Source: Pseudanabaena sp. lw0831
Lineage (GTDB): Bacteria > Cyanobacteriota > Cyanobacteriia > Pseudanabaenales > Pseudanabaenaceae
DNA: 64,000 bases
Assembly: GCF_016584665.1 (NCBI RefSeq)
Contig: NZ_BBJB01000118.1
Span: 1 to 64,000 of the forward strand
Reading direction: 5' to 3'
Positions 44,144 through 52,810 of this stretch are shown here, in pieces. The notes under the pieces are model-generated. The model was not told the origin of the DNA, made no database searches, and saw only the letters and a program-made list of their open reading frames with translations. Position 1 is the stretch's first letter, and each line of letters opens with the position of its first letter. A program made the position numbers and the translations under genes.

Positions 44144-45646
44144 ATGACAGAAAAACCAAAAGTAATCATCGTTGGCGCAGGTTGGGCGGGACTAGGTGCA
44201 ACTTATCAACTCACAAAACAAGGCTATGACGTAACCTTGCTAGAGGCGGGATCGCAAGCGGGTGGATTGGTAGCAGGATGGAAAACGCAAGGGGGAAGAT
44301 CAGTTGAAGCTGGCATTCATGGCTTTTGGTATCCCTACTGTAATATTTTTTCCTTAGTCAAAGAATTAGAGCTTGATCCATTTACGGCTTGGACGAGATC
44401 GGCTCAATACTCTCCCGCAGGCTTAGAAGTCGAGTCACCTATTTTTCAGGCCCTGCCGCGTTTGCCTTCGCCCCTTGGCACATTTGCCTATACTCAATTT
44501 AAAAGATTGCCCTTAAGCGATCGCCTTTCCGCCTTGCCATTGATGTATGCAATTGTGGATTTTGATAATTCTGACGATGCTTGGAAACGTTACGACGGGA
44601 TGACCGCCCGCGAACTATTTCGTCAATATGGGGTATCGGAAAGGCTATACCGCGAATCATTTGAGCCAATGCTGTTAGTCGGTCTTTTTGCCCCAGGGGA
44701 GCAATGCTCGGCAGCCGCAGCATTAGGAATGCTTTATTATTTCATCTTGGCGCATCAAGCAGATTTTGATGTGGTCTGGTGCCGCGGCACGGTCGGCGAA
44801 AAAATCTTTAAACCTTGGTGCGATCGCATTAAAGTACTAGGCGGTAAAATCCTCACCGATCGCCGTGTTAGTGATGTCCGCGTTGATGATTCTGGCAAAA
44901 TTACGGCGGTAATTTGTGGTGATGAAAGCTTTGAAGCTGATGCGGTGATCTTCTCCGTGGGCATTTCGGGAATGCAGAAAATTGTGGCGAATAGTCCTGC
45001 TTTGCAAAAGCGTAGCGAATTTCGTAACTTGATGAACTTGGGCGCGATCGATGTATTAGCAGTGAGGCTATGGTTCGATCGCAAAATCAATATTCCCCGT
45101 CCATCCAATGCCTGTTTTGGTTTTGACGTAACTACAGGCTGGACATTTTTTGATCTCAATGCGCTCCATGATGAATATGCTGATGAGACAGGATCAGTGA
45201 TCGAAGTCGATTTTTATCATGCAAATCAATTTTTGCCTCTTGATAATCAGGAAATTATTGCGATCGTCCAGAAATATTTGGCTTCATGTTTACCAGAATT
45301 TGAGACAGCCAAAGTTATTGATAGCAGCGTAATTCGCTTGCCTCGTGCGGTGACTCATTTTGCCCCTGGGAGTTATCAGCATTTGCTTAGATCTATTACC
45401 AGTTTCCCAAATTTATATATGAGTGGTGACTGGGTGATTACCAATCACGGCTCATGGTCACAGGAAAAAGCTTATGTCACAGGTTTAGAAGCTGCAAATC
45501 TAGTCATTCAACAATTTAGTCATGGCAACATGACTCAGATTTTGCCGATTGAAGCCGATGAACCTCATATCCAGATTGCGCGATCGCTCAATCAAACCCT
45601 AAGAAATATCGCAAAATCCTTGATTCCTAATTTCTCACTGCCATAA
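44144..45646 (+). CDS. FAD-dependent oxidoreductase, carotenoid desaturase-like
   Basis: The 500-aa flavoprotein starts with a Rossmann dinucleotide motif VIIVGAGWAGLGATYQL and an acidic residue at LLEAG. The pattern of the phytoene/zeta-carotene desaturase-related amine oxidases is present: GGLVAGWK, GIHGFWYPY, and near the C-terminus LYMSGDWV followed by GSWSQEKAYVTGLEAA. It differs enough from CrtP and CrtQ that I do not assign a step; it may act on carotenoids or another isoprenoid. A hairpin follows the stop. Confidence 0.82.
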   Translation: MTEKPKVIIVGAGWAGLGATYQLTKQGYDVTLLEAGSQAGGLVAGWKTQGGRSVEAGIHGFWYPYCNIFSLVKELELDPFTAWTRSAQYSPAGLEVESPIFQALPRLPSPLGTFAYTQFKRLPLSDRLSALPLMYAIVDFDNSDDAWKRYDGMTARELFRQYGVSERLYRESFEPMLLVGLFAPGEQCSAAAALGMLYYFILAHQADFDVVWCRGTVGEKIFKPWCDRIKVLGGKILTDRRVSDVRVDDSGKITAVICGDESFEADAVIFSVGISGMQKIVANSPALQKRSEFRNLMNLGAIDVLAVRLWFDRKINIPRPSNACFGFDVTTGWTFFDLNALHDEYADETGSVIEVDFYHANQFLPLDNQEIIAIVQKYLASCLPEFETAKVIDSSVIRLPRAVTHFAPGSYQHLLRSITSFPNLYMSGDWVITNHGSWSQEKAYVTGLEAANLVIQQFSHGNMTQILPIEADEPHIQIARSLNQTLRNIAKSLIPNFSLP

Positions 45647-45649
45647 TAA

Positions 45650-45690
45650 GTGTGAATTTTGTTACGCCGTAGGCGCAACAAAATTCACAC
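45650..45690. terminator. Hairpin after the oxidoreductase gene
   Basis: Perfect arms GTGTGAATTTTGTTACGCC (one mismatch) and complement around GTA. Located directly after the stop codon. Confidence 0.65.
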
Positions 45691-45760
45691 CTGAGCACAT
45701 AATTAGCCAGTAATCAATGTAAAATTGGATACGGTTAGACTAACCTAATAAAACTTTTTT

Positions 45761-46489
45761 ATGCTCTTAACAGAACAAGCTCCCTCGACTGCTAAAAACA
45801 CTGTCGGTTTTGTCTTAGTGGTGGAGGACGAAGCGATTATTCAAGAGGCGATCGCGCTAACTTTGAGTGAAGAAGGTTACAGTATTTTATTGGCTGAAGA
45901 TGGCTACAGCGCTTTACAAATTGCTAAAACTGCGGCAAGGCTTGATTTAGTAATTTTAGATGTGATGTTGCCATCAATAAATGGACTAGATTTTTGCCGC
46001 ATTTTGCGCCACGAAGGCAATAATGTCCCTGTATTGATGATTAGTGCTAGAGGTAATGAATCCGATCGCATTGTGGGCTTGGAAGTCGGAGCTGATGATT
46101 ATCTCAGCAAACCTTTTGGAATGAAGGAACTAGTGGCTCGTTGTCGAGCTTTGCTACGCCGTAGTCGTCGCGAATTTGTGGCAACAAATGCCACGGTTTA
46201 TAAATTTGGTGATATCACCATGTATCCCGATGAATGCCGCGTCACGATTAATGAAACTGAAATTAATCTTTCGCCTAAAGAATTTCGCTTGCTCGATCTA
46301 TTTATGAGTCATCCTCGCCGTGTCTGGTCACGGGAGCAACTTCTAGAAAAAGTTTGGGGCGTAGATTTCGTTGGTGATAGCAAAACTGTCGATGTACATA
46401 TTCGTTGGCTGCGCGAAAAAATCGAAGTCGATCCTAGCGACCCGAAGCATATTGTTACGGTTAGAGGCTTTGGATATCGCTTAGGCTAG
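45761..46489 (+). CDS. OmpR/PhoB-family response regulator
   Basis: The 242-aa regulator has an N-terminal receiver (about 17-130: VVEDE acid pair, phospho-accepting Asp in LVILDVMLP, Lys in LSKPFG). A C-terminal winged helix (about 148-240) has LSPKEFRLLDLFMSHPRRVW and VRGFGYRLG. It should bind DNA as a dimer. No kinase gene is adjacent, so the partner is unknown. A strong terminator covers the stop codon. Confidence 0.93.
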   Translation: MLLTEQAPSTAKNTVGFVLVVEDEAIIQEAIALTLSEEGYSILLAEDGYSALQIAKTAARLDLVILDVMLPSINGLDFCRILRHEGNNVPVLMISARGNESDRIVGLEVGADDYLSKPFGMKELVARCRALLRRSRREFVATNATVYKFGDITMYPDECRVTINETEINLSPKEFRLLDLFMSHPRRVWSREQLLEKVWGVDFVGDSKTVDVHIRWLREKIEVDPSDPKHIVTVRGFGYRLG

Positions 46490-46543
46490 TCAAAAAAAAG
46501 AGAGGTGGTGCAACGCACCATCCCTCTTTTTTTTGACTAGCCT
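46483..46543. terminator. Terminator covering the response regulator stop
   Basis: The outer arms AGGCTAGTCAAAAAAAAGAG and complement include an inner GGTGCAACGCACC stem. A and T runs lie in both arms, so it may act in both directions. The TAG stop at 46487 lies in the left arm. Confidence 0.75.
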
Positions 46544-46571
46544 CACATAGTGAGGCTTTAACCCAAGAAGT

Positions 46572-46640
46572 TAGTCCATAAAACCCAAAAGAGAGTTGAG
46601 TCGCTTTGCGACTCAACTCTCTTTTGGGTTTTATGGACTA
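46572..46640. repeat. Palindromic repeat, family A
   Basis: A perfect 69-base palindrome: TAGTCCATAAAACCC arms, a GAGAGTTGAGTCGC inner arm and a TTT loop. It is the longest perfect palindrome of the family in the window. Confidence 0.85.
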
Positions 46641-47011
46641 AAGCTATACAAATTTAAGCCATTCGCACAATTCTTTTATTTCAATTTATTGATACGTTGA
46701 ATTCAAGCAAAAAGTCTATCAAAAAAACTTTCCGAGACAAAATAAACAGGTTTTTCACTATACTGATAAAATCGAACTCGATATAATTAAATTACGAATA
46801 ATTAGCAATAAATAGTTAAATAATTCATGTATTAAACTAGTTATATATGCTCTCTAATGAAATTGATGAATCGGAAATGGGTTGCAGGGGATAAATATTT
46901 AAGTGGATCTCTTATAAGTTAGAAAAACCTAAACTAAACTAAATATAGACTTTATTGCTTGTTGAATATTGACCTTGTTGTTTGGTCTAATACTAATACA
47001 GGTATAAAGGA
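46641..47011. other. AT-rich leader of the second ComFB gene
   Basis: This 371-base stretch has no frame, hairpin or tRNA pattern that I can support. It ends with the ribosome-binding site TAAAGGA before the ATG at 47012. A promoter is expected but no box is convincing. Confidence 0.4.
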
Positions 47012-48109
47012 ATGCTTGGATTTGTCAACGTTTTAGAAGAGATACTGGTCAGAGAAACCTATATTCAAATCGAAGAACTTCGTCCAGAAATACAACCTAA
47101 AGTCAAAGTTGCAGAGGTGGTAGCCTATGCACTTAATCGTTTACCTCCATTATTTGCCACATCTATCAAGGGCTGGCAATATCAGTATGAATATGCTTTG
47201 AATGAATTACAACCTCAAATGACACAGTTAGTCAGGCAGGGGATTAAAACAGTCTTATTTGGCGATCCTCTACACGATCTAACGCCGCTACCTAATCATC
47301 TATTTACCAATAGTGCAGGAGTACTTTATCAGTTAAGTCGAATTTTAGGACGCAAAAATTTACGCTGGCGAGATGTCCCAGCCTTAGTTGAAGCTACGGT
47401 TAGTAAAACTACCTATGTAACTAAAATGAATAGTCAGACAGTAATTCAATCTGACCAAGAAACTGTTGTGCAAGATGTTAGTCATCTGAGCAGACATACA
47501 AAAGCATTGCTTTCCAGTTCAAAACGATTTATGGAAAAGCAAATTGCTCAAAAGCAACAGGAATTAAAGCGACAAGAATTATGTCTACAAGACTCTAGTC
47601 TTTTTGTTGCTCAAGGGCTGTCATATGGAAATTCTTGGGCTTATGATAAGAAAGCAAAGGATGCTGTTGAAATGGAATATAGAGCACTACAAGCCTACAC
47701 GCTACAAGCACAGTTAGGTCTGGTTAATGTCCTAGAGCATCTTGTATTTCGAGCTATGGAACGTATTGCGAAACCAGAGTTATATGAACGAATTAATCAC
47801 AATGAAGTAGCTGCCTATGCTCTAAATCGATTGCCTCCAATGTATGCAACTAGCGATCGCGGATTTAAGTATGTAAGGCAGAGAATCATTACAGAATTTG
47901 CACGCGAATTGATTGGCGCTGTGCGTACTGGAGTGATGAAAGTTCTGCAAGCTTCGTATGCAGATGTTCCTCCTATCTATGCCTATCAGTTTGAGCGGGA
48001 GTATGAACAATCAATGCAGGTTTTAAACAGTTTTTTTAAAAGAGACGATGTTTCATTCCACAATATTGTGCTAATTGTGCAAGATTTATTGGTGTGTCAA
48101 TCTGCATAA
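47012..48109 (+). CDS. Second tandem ComFB-domain protein
   Basis: The 365-aa protein again carries two ComFB domains. Copy 1 (about 1-90) has VVAYALNRLPPLFATSIKGW. Copy 2 (about 240-330) has VAAYALNRLPPMYATSDRGF. A charged helical linker (about 165-215, KQIAQKQQELKRQEL) joins them. The ComFB family in cyanobacteria is reported to bind c-di-GMP. It is similar in order and length to the protein at 18636-19682, so the two are probably paralogues. Two strong palindromes follow. Confidence 0.85.
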   Translation: MLGFVNVLEEILVRETYIQIEELRPEIQPKVKVAEVVAYALNRLPPLFATSIKGWQYQYEYALNELQPQMTQLVRQGIKTVLFGDPLHDLTPLPNHLFTNSAGVLYQLSRILGRKNLRWRDVPALVEATVSKTTYVTKMNSQTVIQSDQETVVQDVSHLSRHTKALLSSSKRFMEKQIAQKQQELKRQELCLQDSSLFVAQGLSYGNSWAYDKKAKDAVEMEYRALQAYTLQAQLGLVNVLEHLVFRAMERIAKPELYERINHNEVAAYALNRLPPMYATSDRGFKYVRQRIITEFARELIGAVRTGVMKVLQASYADVPPIYAYQFEREYEQSMQVLNSFFKRDDVSFHNIVLIVQDLLVCQSA

Positions 48110-48113
48110 TGAC

Positions 48114-48174
48114 AACATCGCTCCAAAGATGACATGCGGCGCTTTGCGCCGCATGTCATCTTTGGAGCGATGTT
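48114..48174. terminator. Hairpin after the second ComFB gene
   Basis: Arms ACATCGCTCCAAAGATGACA with a GGCGCTTTGCGCC centre and exact complement. The right arm ends near a TTTTA tract. Confidence 0.7.
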
Positions 48175-48204
48175 TTATAGCTGTCGCCAAATGGATCAAA
48201 ATAC

Positions 48205-48257
48205 AAAACCCAAAAGAGAGTTGAGGCGCGAAGCGCCTCAACTCTCTTTTGGGTTTT
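48205..48257. repeat. Palindromic repeat, family A
   Basis: Core AAAACCCAAAAGAGAGTTG with centre AGGCGCGAAGCGCCT, followed by TGATTTTGTCCT as in the copy at 16532. Confidence 0.85.
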
Positions 48258-48296
48258 GATTTTGTCCTAAACAGTAAGGCTTTTGATATTTATATT

Positions 48297-48542
48297 TTAA
48301 ACTGAGGCCTGCTCATCTTGTTTGGGTAAAAGTTCTGGAACAGGATCATAACCACCTATATTCCAAGGATGGCAACTACAAATCCGTTTTACAGATAGTC
48401 CCCCTCCTTTGACTAAACCAAAGCGATTGATCGCTTTGGCTGCATATTGCGAACAGGTCGGTTGAAATCGACATCTCGGCGGAAATAATGGCGAAATGCA
48501 CAATCGATAAAACTGAATCAATAAAATGACAAGTTTTTTCAT
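48297..48542 (-). CDS. yidD: YidD membrane protein insertion efficiency factor
   Basis: The 81-aa protein is a complete Yid[28 protein letters not shown] with the conserved cysteines, then [15 protein letters not shown]. It is a small amphipathic membrane-associated protein that helps YidC-dependent insertion. It stands alone here rather than in the rnpA-yidC cluster. Confidence 0.95.
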   Translation of the reverse strand: MKKLVILLIQFYRLCISPLFPPRCRFQPTCSQYAAKAINRFGLVKGGGLSVKRICSCHPWNIGGYDPVPELLPKQDEQASV

Positions 48543-48616
48543 GGATTTTTACGTGACTGCGCTAGGCTATTGATAAAGCTATAGCCACATCTTAACGTTT
48601 TCATCCTAATACTCTG

Positions 48617-49471
48617 ATGTCATCCTCCAAAAACGTCGCGATCGCTGTTATTCAGGCATCCCTAAATGCTGATTTAGCTACTAATGTTGCTAAAATCTCC
48701 GACTTAGTGAGCAAAGCAGCCCATCAGGGTGCAAAGGTGATTTTGCCACCAGAATTGTTTGAAAGTCCTTATTTTTGTCGAGAAGAGCGCGATCGCTTTT
48801 TTGATTGGGCGCAACCTGTGAAAGATCATCCGACGATTGCTCATTTCCAAAAGCTAGCTCAAGAACTTAATGTGGTAATTCCTGTTTCATTTTTTGAGAA
48901 ATCAGGACAGGTCTATTACAACAGTTTGGCGATGGTTGATGCTGATGGTGCATTGCTTGGTATTTATCGCAAAAGCCATATTCCCGATGGACCTGGTTAC
49001 GAAGAAAAGTTTTATTTTCGAGGCGGCGATACGGGCTTTAAAGTTTGGGACACAGCTTTTGGCAAAATCGGCGTAGGCATATGTTGGGATCAGTGGTTTC
49101 CTGAATGTGCAAGAGCAATGGTATTGATGGGTGCAGAGATTTTGCTATACCCAACTGCGATCGGCTCTGAACCTGAAGAACCAAATCTAAATACTAAAGA
49201 TCCTTGGCAACGCGCCATGATTGGCCATGCCGTTAGTAATGTAATCCCTGTGGCAGCGGCAAATCGGATCGGCTTAGAGGGAAATCAAACTTTTTATGGT
49301 CATTCCTTTATTGCCAACCATCGCGGCGATAAGGTTGCAGAGTTTAATGACACCGAGGAAGGTGTAATTTTAGCCAGTTTTGATCTCGATCAAGTCCGAC
49401 TTAATCGAGCCTCCTTTGGATTTTTTCGCGATCGCCGTCCTGATTTATATCAGGTTTTGTTATCTCCCTAA
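48617..49471 (+). CDS. aguB: N-carbamoylputrescine amidase
   Basis: This nitrilase-superfamily enzyme hydrolyses N-carbamoylputrescine to putrescine in the arginine-agmatine polyamine path. The catalytic triad is seen: Glu in LPPELFESPYF, Lys in YRKSHIPDGPGY and Cys in GVGICWDQWFPE. The 284-aa length and FYFRGGDTGF, WQRAMIGHA and AANRIG are typical of AguB. It is followed by a family C variant repeat. Confidence 0.93.
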   Translation: MSSSKNVAIAVIQASLNADLATNVAKISDLVSKAAHQGAKVILPPELFESPYFCREERDRFFDWAQPVKDHPTIAHFQKLAQELNVVIPVSFFEKSGQVYYNSLAMVDADGALLGIYRKSHIPDGPGYEEKFYFRGGDTGFKVWDTAFGKIGVGICWDQWFPECARAMVLMGAEILLYPTAIGSEPEEPNLNTKDPWQRAMIGHAVSNVIPVAAANRIGLEGNQTFYGHSFIANHRGDKVAEFNDTEEGVILASFDLDQVRLNRASFGFFRDRRPDLYQVLLSP

Positions 49472-49560
49472 TACCAATTCCCGAAAGTGTAACTACACTT
49501 TTGGGAATCAAAAAACCTTACAAAATAGGCGGCACTTCGTGCGACCTATTTTGTTATACC
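49471..49560. repeat. Family C variant repeat
   Basis: Begins ATACCAATTCCCGAAAGTGT and ends TTGTTATACC. The inner stem is AAAATAGGCGGCAC with centre TTCGTG rather than the usual family C second hairpin, so it is a hybrid or diverged copy. It overlaps the end of the phosphatase gene by a few bases. Confidence 0.6.
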
Positions 49561-50327
49561 CAAGACCATCGCCGTTTTGGTGAATTGGTTTTGCCAACGT
49601 CTAGTCTTTGCGATCGCGTCGGCATTGGCTCAATCACAGTCGTGATATCCGATAGGGAATTTACCCTTAACTCATTAGTAAAAGTATTGCATTGATAAAC
49701 TGTTGCCGAATCGACATCCAACGCCGATAACCAACCACTCTTCGGATGATATCCACCAGTATCAATATCAAGCCAGCCCTTACCCAATACTAAATTCCCC
49801 GGCTTTACCCCTGGAAATACAAAGGTGATCGTATGTCCAGTAATAATAATTTTGTCTTCAAAGAAAGGCTCTGTGGCACTATGAAATTCTTCCCGAATCC
49901 AACAAAATTCCGCAGCACCCTGTAATTCGAGCGGTAAATTAGGATTTAAGCCTGCATGAACTAGCCATACATCGCCTAAATCCATATAGAGCGGTAATTG
50001 CTGCATCCACTCTAAATGTGCATCTGGTAAACGGCTTTCTCCATAGCTTGTCAATGTATTAGCACCACCATTTAGCAACCAACCTTTCCAGATTAATGAC
50101 GCTTCATTACTATTAAAGGCATCAAGACACATTTGCTCATGATTTCCCTTGAGGCAAGTGTGTCCATTGTCTATTACCCAGTTCACAACGTCAGCACTGC
50201 GCTCGCCGCGATCAATCAAGTCGCCCAAAAAAAACAGTTTGTCACTAGGACTACACTTAATGAAGTCAATTAACTTCATTAAGCCATCAAACTGACCGTG
50301 AATGTCTCCGAATACTAATCGAGCCAA
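49554..50327 (-). CDS. PPP-family metallophosphoesterase
   Basis: The 257-aa protein has the calcineurin-like metal ligands: FGDIHGQFDG at the start, GDLIDRGERS and KGNHEQMCL. Further ligands are in VHAGL and TGHT. It resembles bacterial PrpA/PrpE-type protein phosphatases and symmetrical Ap4A hydrolases; which one cannot be decided from the sequence. Its last codons overlap the family C variant repeat. Confidence 0.88.
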   Translation of the reverse strand: MARLVFGDIHGQFDGLMKLIDFIKCSPSDKLFFLGDLIDRGERSADVVNWVIDNGHTCLKGNHEQMCLDAFNSNEASLIWKGWLLNGGANTLTSYGESRLPDAHLEWMQQLPLYMDLGDVWLVHAGLNPNLPLELQGAAEFCWIREEFHSATEPFFEDKIIITGHTITFVFPGVKPGNLVLGKGWLDIDTGGYHPKSGWLSALDVDSATVYQCNTFTNELRVNSLSDITTVIEPMPTRSQRLDVGKTNSPKRRWSWV

Positions 50328-50613
50328 CTTATCTCACCCCATATCACAAATGGTGAAGGCAAAAAACATAAAGTATTGAAAGCTACCGATAGGCATGAAT
50401 GAGGTATAGCAGTCTAGAGTATTTTTCAAGACAGTTACAACTTTAAAGGAATTTTTCTTTTAACTACTATCTACATTTTATGACAGATTTTGCTTGCTTT
50501 AGTTTCATTTTGTATCCTGAAGTGATAAGCAAACCTCTAAATTATCATAATATTTGGCTAAGTTATCCCAATTTTTAAAATATAGCTATAGCCACAGAAG
50601 TTAGGACAAAAAT

Positions 50614-50666
50614 AAAACCCAAAAGAGAGTTGCAGCGCAAAGCGCCGCAACTCTCTTTTGGGTTTT
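50614..50666. repeat. Palindromic repeat, family A
   Basis: Core AAAACCCAAAAGAGAGTTGC, centre AGCGCAAAGCGC (one mismatch). The left flank AGCTATAGCCACAGAAGTTAG and the right flank CTAGTGTGACTACAGCTA look like extended imperfect ends, giving a longer element of about 115 bases. It lies in the 590-base gap between the phosphatase and truB, which otherwise contains only AT-rich DNA on the left. Confidence 0.8.
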
Positions 50667-50697
50667 ATGGCATAACTAGTGTGACTACAGCTACAAC

Positions 50698-50882
50698 CAG
50701 TAATTCTCATTATGAAAACACCTATTTTGGTTTCATAATGAGAATTACTGCAGCAATTCTCATTATGAAACTGATTTTGGTGTTTCCAGCGCCTTTGGCT
50801 CTGGAAACACCAAAATCAGTTTTTTGAAAGCCCGCCGTAGGCGGGCTTTCAAAAAACTGATTTTTATAATGAGAATTGCTGG
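50698..50882. repeat. Compound family D repeat upstream of truB
   Basis: Two or three family D units are nested or in tandem. One is short (TAATTCTCATTATGAAAACA to TTTCATAATGAGAATTA). The second (GCAATTCTCATTATGAAACTG to ATAATGAGAATTGCTGG) holds a GTGTTTCCAGCGCC stem plus an extra GCCCGCCGTAGGCGGGC hairpin. It ends about 35 bases before the truB start. Confidence 0.75.
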
Positions 50883-50917
50883 AATTACTGGTTGTAGCTG
50901 TAGTTTTCGCAATTTTT

Positions 50918-51844
50918 ATGATCAATGGATTTATTAGTATTGATAAGCCACCAAATATTACGGCTCATGACTGCATAAGTAAATTACGAAAACTGCTTAA
51001 GCAAAAGAAAATTGGTCATGGCGGTACGCTTGATCCAATGGCTACGGGGGTTTTACCGATCGCAGTTGGTAATGCCACAAGACTTTTAAGATTTTTGCCA
51101 GAAGGTAAAGCTTACGTTGCCAAGATTAGATTTGGGGTGGTGACGAATACCGATGATGTTACGGGTGAAATTTTAAGCGATCGCCCTTGTCCTGATTTAA
51201 CTCTTGAAGAAGTTGAAAAATTATTACCTTTATTTCAAGGCGAAATTACCCAGCGTCCGCCAGCCTTTAGTGCTATTCAAATTAATGGTAAACGTCTTTA
51301 CGATCTTGCTCGTAGAGGCGAGATCGTCGAATCTGATATTCCGATCCGCTCTGTGGAAATTACCGAAATTCGAGTTTTAAATTGGACGACGGGAGACTAT
51401 CCAGAATTAGATGTGGCGATCGCCTGTGGGTCAGGCACATATATTCGGTCGATCGCGCGGGACTTAGGAGAAAAGCTGGGTTGTGGCGCGACTTTATCGG
51501 GGCTAGTTCGCACTTATAGTAATGGTTTTGACTTAGATTCTAGTTTGACGTTTGATCAGGTTGAGGAGCTTTTGCGATTGCATAGTCTCGAAGTACTTGC
51601 ACCTGATCATGGCTTGCATTTTTTACCAATGATCACTCTTGACGAAGATCAGACAAAACGTTGGTGTATGGGACAAACAATTAAGGATGAATCTTTTCTT
51701 CTAACTAGTTCACCTGAAAAATCATCAACCTCAGAAATTTATAATTACATTCGTACTTATGGCTATGCTCAACAATTTTTAGGCGTGAGTGAAATGATCG
51801 GCTCAGATATTCAACCAATCGTGGTTTTACACCCGATTAACTAG
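50918..51844 (+). CDS. truB: tRNA pseudouridine(55) synthase
   Basis: TruB makes pseudouridine-55 in the T-loop of tRNAs. The start INGFISIDKPPNITAHDC and the catalytic motif HGGTLDPMATGVLP with its Asp are clear; GSGTYIRSIARDLG is the third motif. The 308 aa from ATG 50918 match the family; the frame could extend to 50876, but that would begin in the family D repeat. The C-terminal part (about 240-308) is a PUA-like tail. Confidence 0.95.
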   Translation: MINGFISIDKPPNITAHDCISKLRKLLKQKKIGHGGTLDPMATGVLPIAVGNATRLLRFLPEGKAYVAKIRFGVVTNTDDVTGEILSDRPCPDLTLEEVEKLLPLFQGEITQRPPAFSAIQINGKRLYDLARRGEIVESDIPIRSVEITEIRVLNWTTGDYPELDVAIACGSGTYIRSIARDLGEKLGCGATLSGLVRTYSNGFDLDSSLTFDQVEELLRLHSLEVLAPDHGLHFLPMITLDEDQTKRWCMGQTIKDESFLLTSSPEKSSTSEIYNYIRTYGYAQQFLGVSEMIGSDIQPIVVLHPIN

Positions 51845-51994
51845 AAATTACCCCTAATAACTCTGGTCTATACAAAATTCCAAACATAGTTATTAATATC
51901 TATCTCAACTGTAAAACTTAGAGACTGAGATAATTAGCCTGTTAGACTGAGTAATACAGATACTTTTTGTAGATATCAATTAAAAACAATAGCA

Positions 51995-52720
51995 ATGAGT
52001 TTTCCTCCAAATATCTCTGAGAAAGCCCTGCTAGATTGCGGTAGATGTTGCTGTATTTGCCACAAATTTTGTGGTTTTAAGATCGAGCTTCATCACATTA
52101 TCCAAAAGTCAGAAGGTGGAGAGGACTCCTACGAGAATTGTATTCCGCTTTGTTTAGATTGCCATGCTGAGGTGAAAGCTTATAATCCCAAACATCCAAA
52201 AGGTCGTAAATATAATGAATCAGAGCTAATAGGACACAGAAACAGATGGTATGAGAAAGTACAGAGTAAAAGTTTCTTACTGGTTCATCCAGAATGTATT
52301 GAGTTGGATCGAAAATTATTTCTTGAGCTTAAGAAAGTTCTTCCAGTAACAGGAGGCTCCATTAGTTTCATTCGTAACCATATCTATGGAAATCCTTGGT
52401 TGCTTGAGGTACATGAAGATTTAGTAGCCTATAGGTTAAGTTGCCAAAACCCCGAATTTGAGTTCATCGACATTGATCTAGAAATGCGTAGATGTCAACT
52501 AACGGAGAGTATAGATCAATACTTAAAAGTACTTTACACAGTAAGCTTTACTGTTGACAAAGTAGATTACAAAGGTTACATGGCAGTTTATCCTGAGCTC
52601 AAATATTCTAAGCACGAGGTATATTATCAAGCAATTAAAGATATTAGTAACGCAGCCGACAAAGTTTGCGCTACTTACGATGACTTAATTCGTCTTAGTC
52701 GGAGGAAATTAGCAATTTAG
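51995..52720 (+). CDS. HNH endonuclease-domain protein
   Basis: The N-terminal 75 residues form an HNH domain: CCCICHKF, then IELHHIIQKSEGG with the catalytic histidines, YENCIPLCLDCHAEV with the second cysteine pair, and NRW. The other 165 residues have no motif I recognise. The combination looks like a stand-alone HNH protein often found in mobile or defence-related settings, but there are no accessory genes next to it. A weaker codon bias toward AT-ending codons and a lack of HIP1 octamers in the gene would fit foreign origin. Confidence 0.82.
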   Translation: MSFPPNISEKALLDCGRCCCICHKFCGFKIELHHIIQKSEGGEDSYENCIPLCLDCHAEVKAYNPKHPKGRKYNESELIGHRNRWYEKVQSKSFLLVHPECIELDRKLFLELKKVLPVTGGSISFIRNHIYGNPWLLEVHEDLVAYRLSCQNPEFEFIDIDLEMRRCQLTESIDQYLKVLYTVSFTVDKVDYKGYMAVYPELKYSKHEVYYQAIKDISNAADKVCATYDDLIRLSRRKLAI

Positions 52721-52766
52721 TGGCTAAGCTCACTCACTACCTTTACTTTAAAGCAAAGCGGATAGT

Positions 52767-52800
52767 AAAAAAGTCAAGAACTACAGTTCTTGACTTTTTT
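52767..52800. terminator. Bidirectional terminator
   Basis: AAAAAAGTCAAGAACT, loop AC, AGTTCTTGACTTTTTT lies between the convergent HNH and htpG genes. A-run and T-run allow both directions. Confidence 0.82.
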
Positions 52801-52810
52801 CTGTAAAGTT

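Noticed and set aside
44755-45159. Minus-strand 134-codon frame
   Set aside because: Shadow of the carotenoid-type oxidoreductase gene, with no supporting motif.
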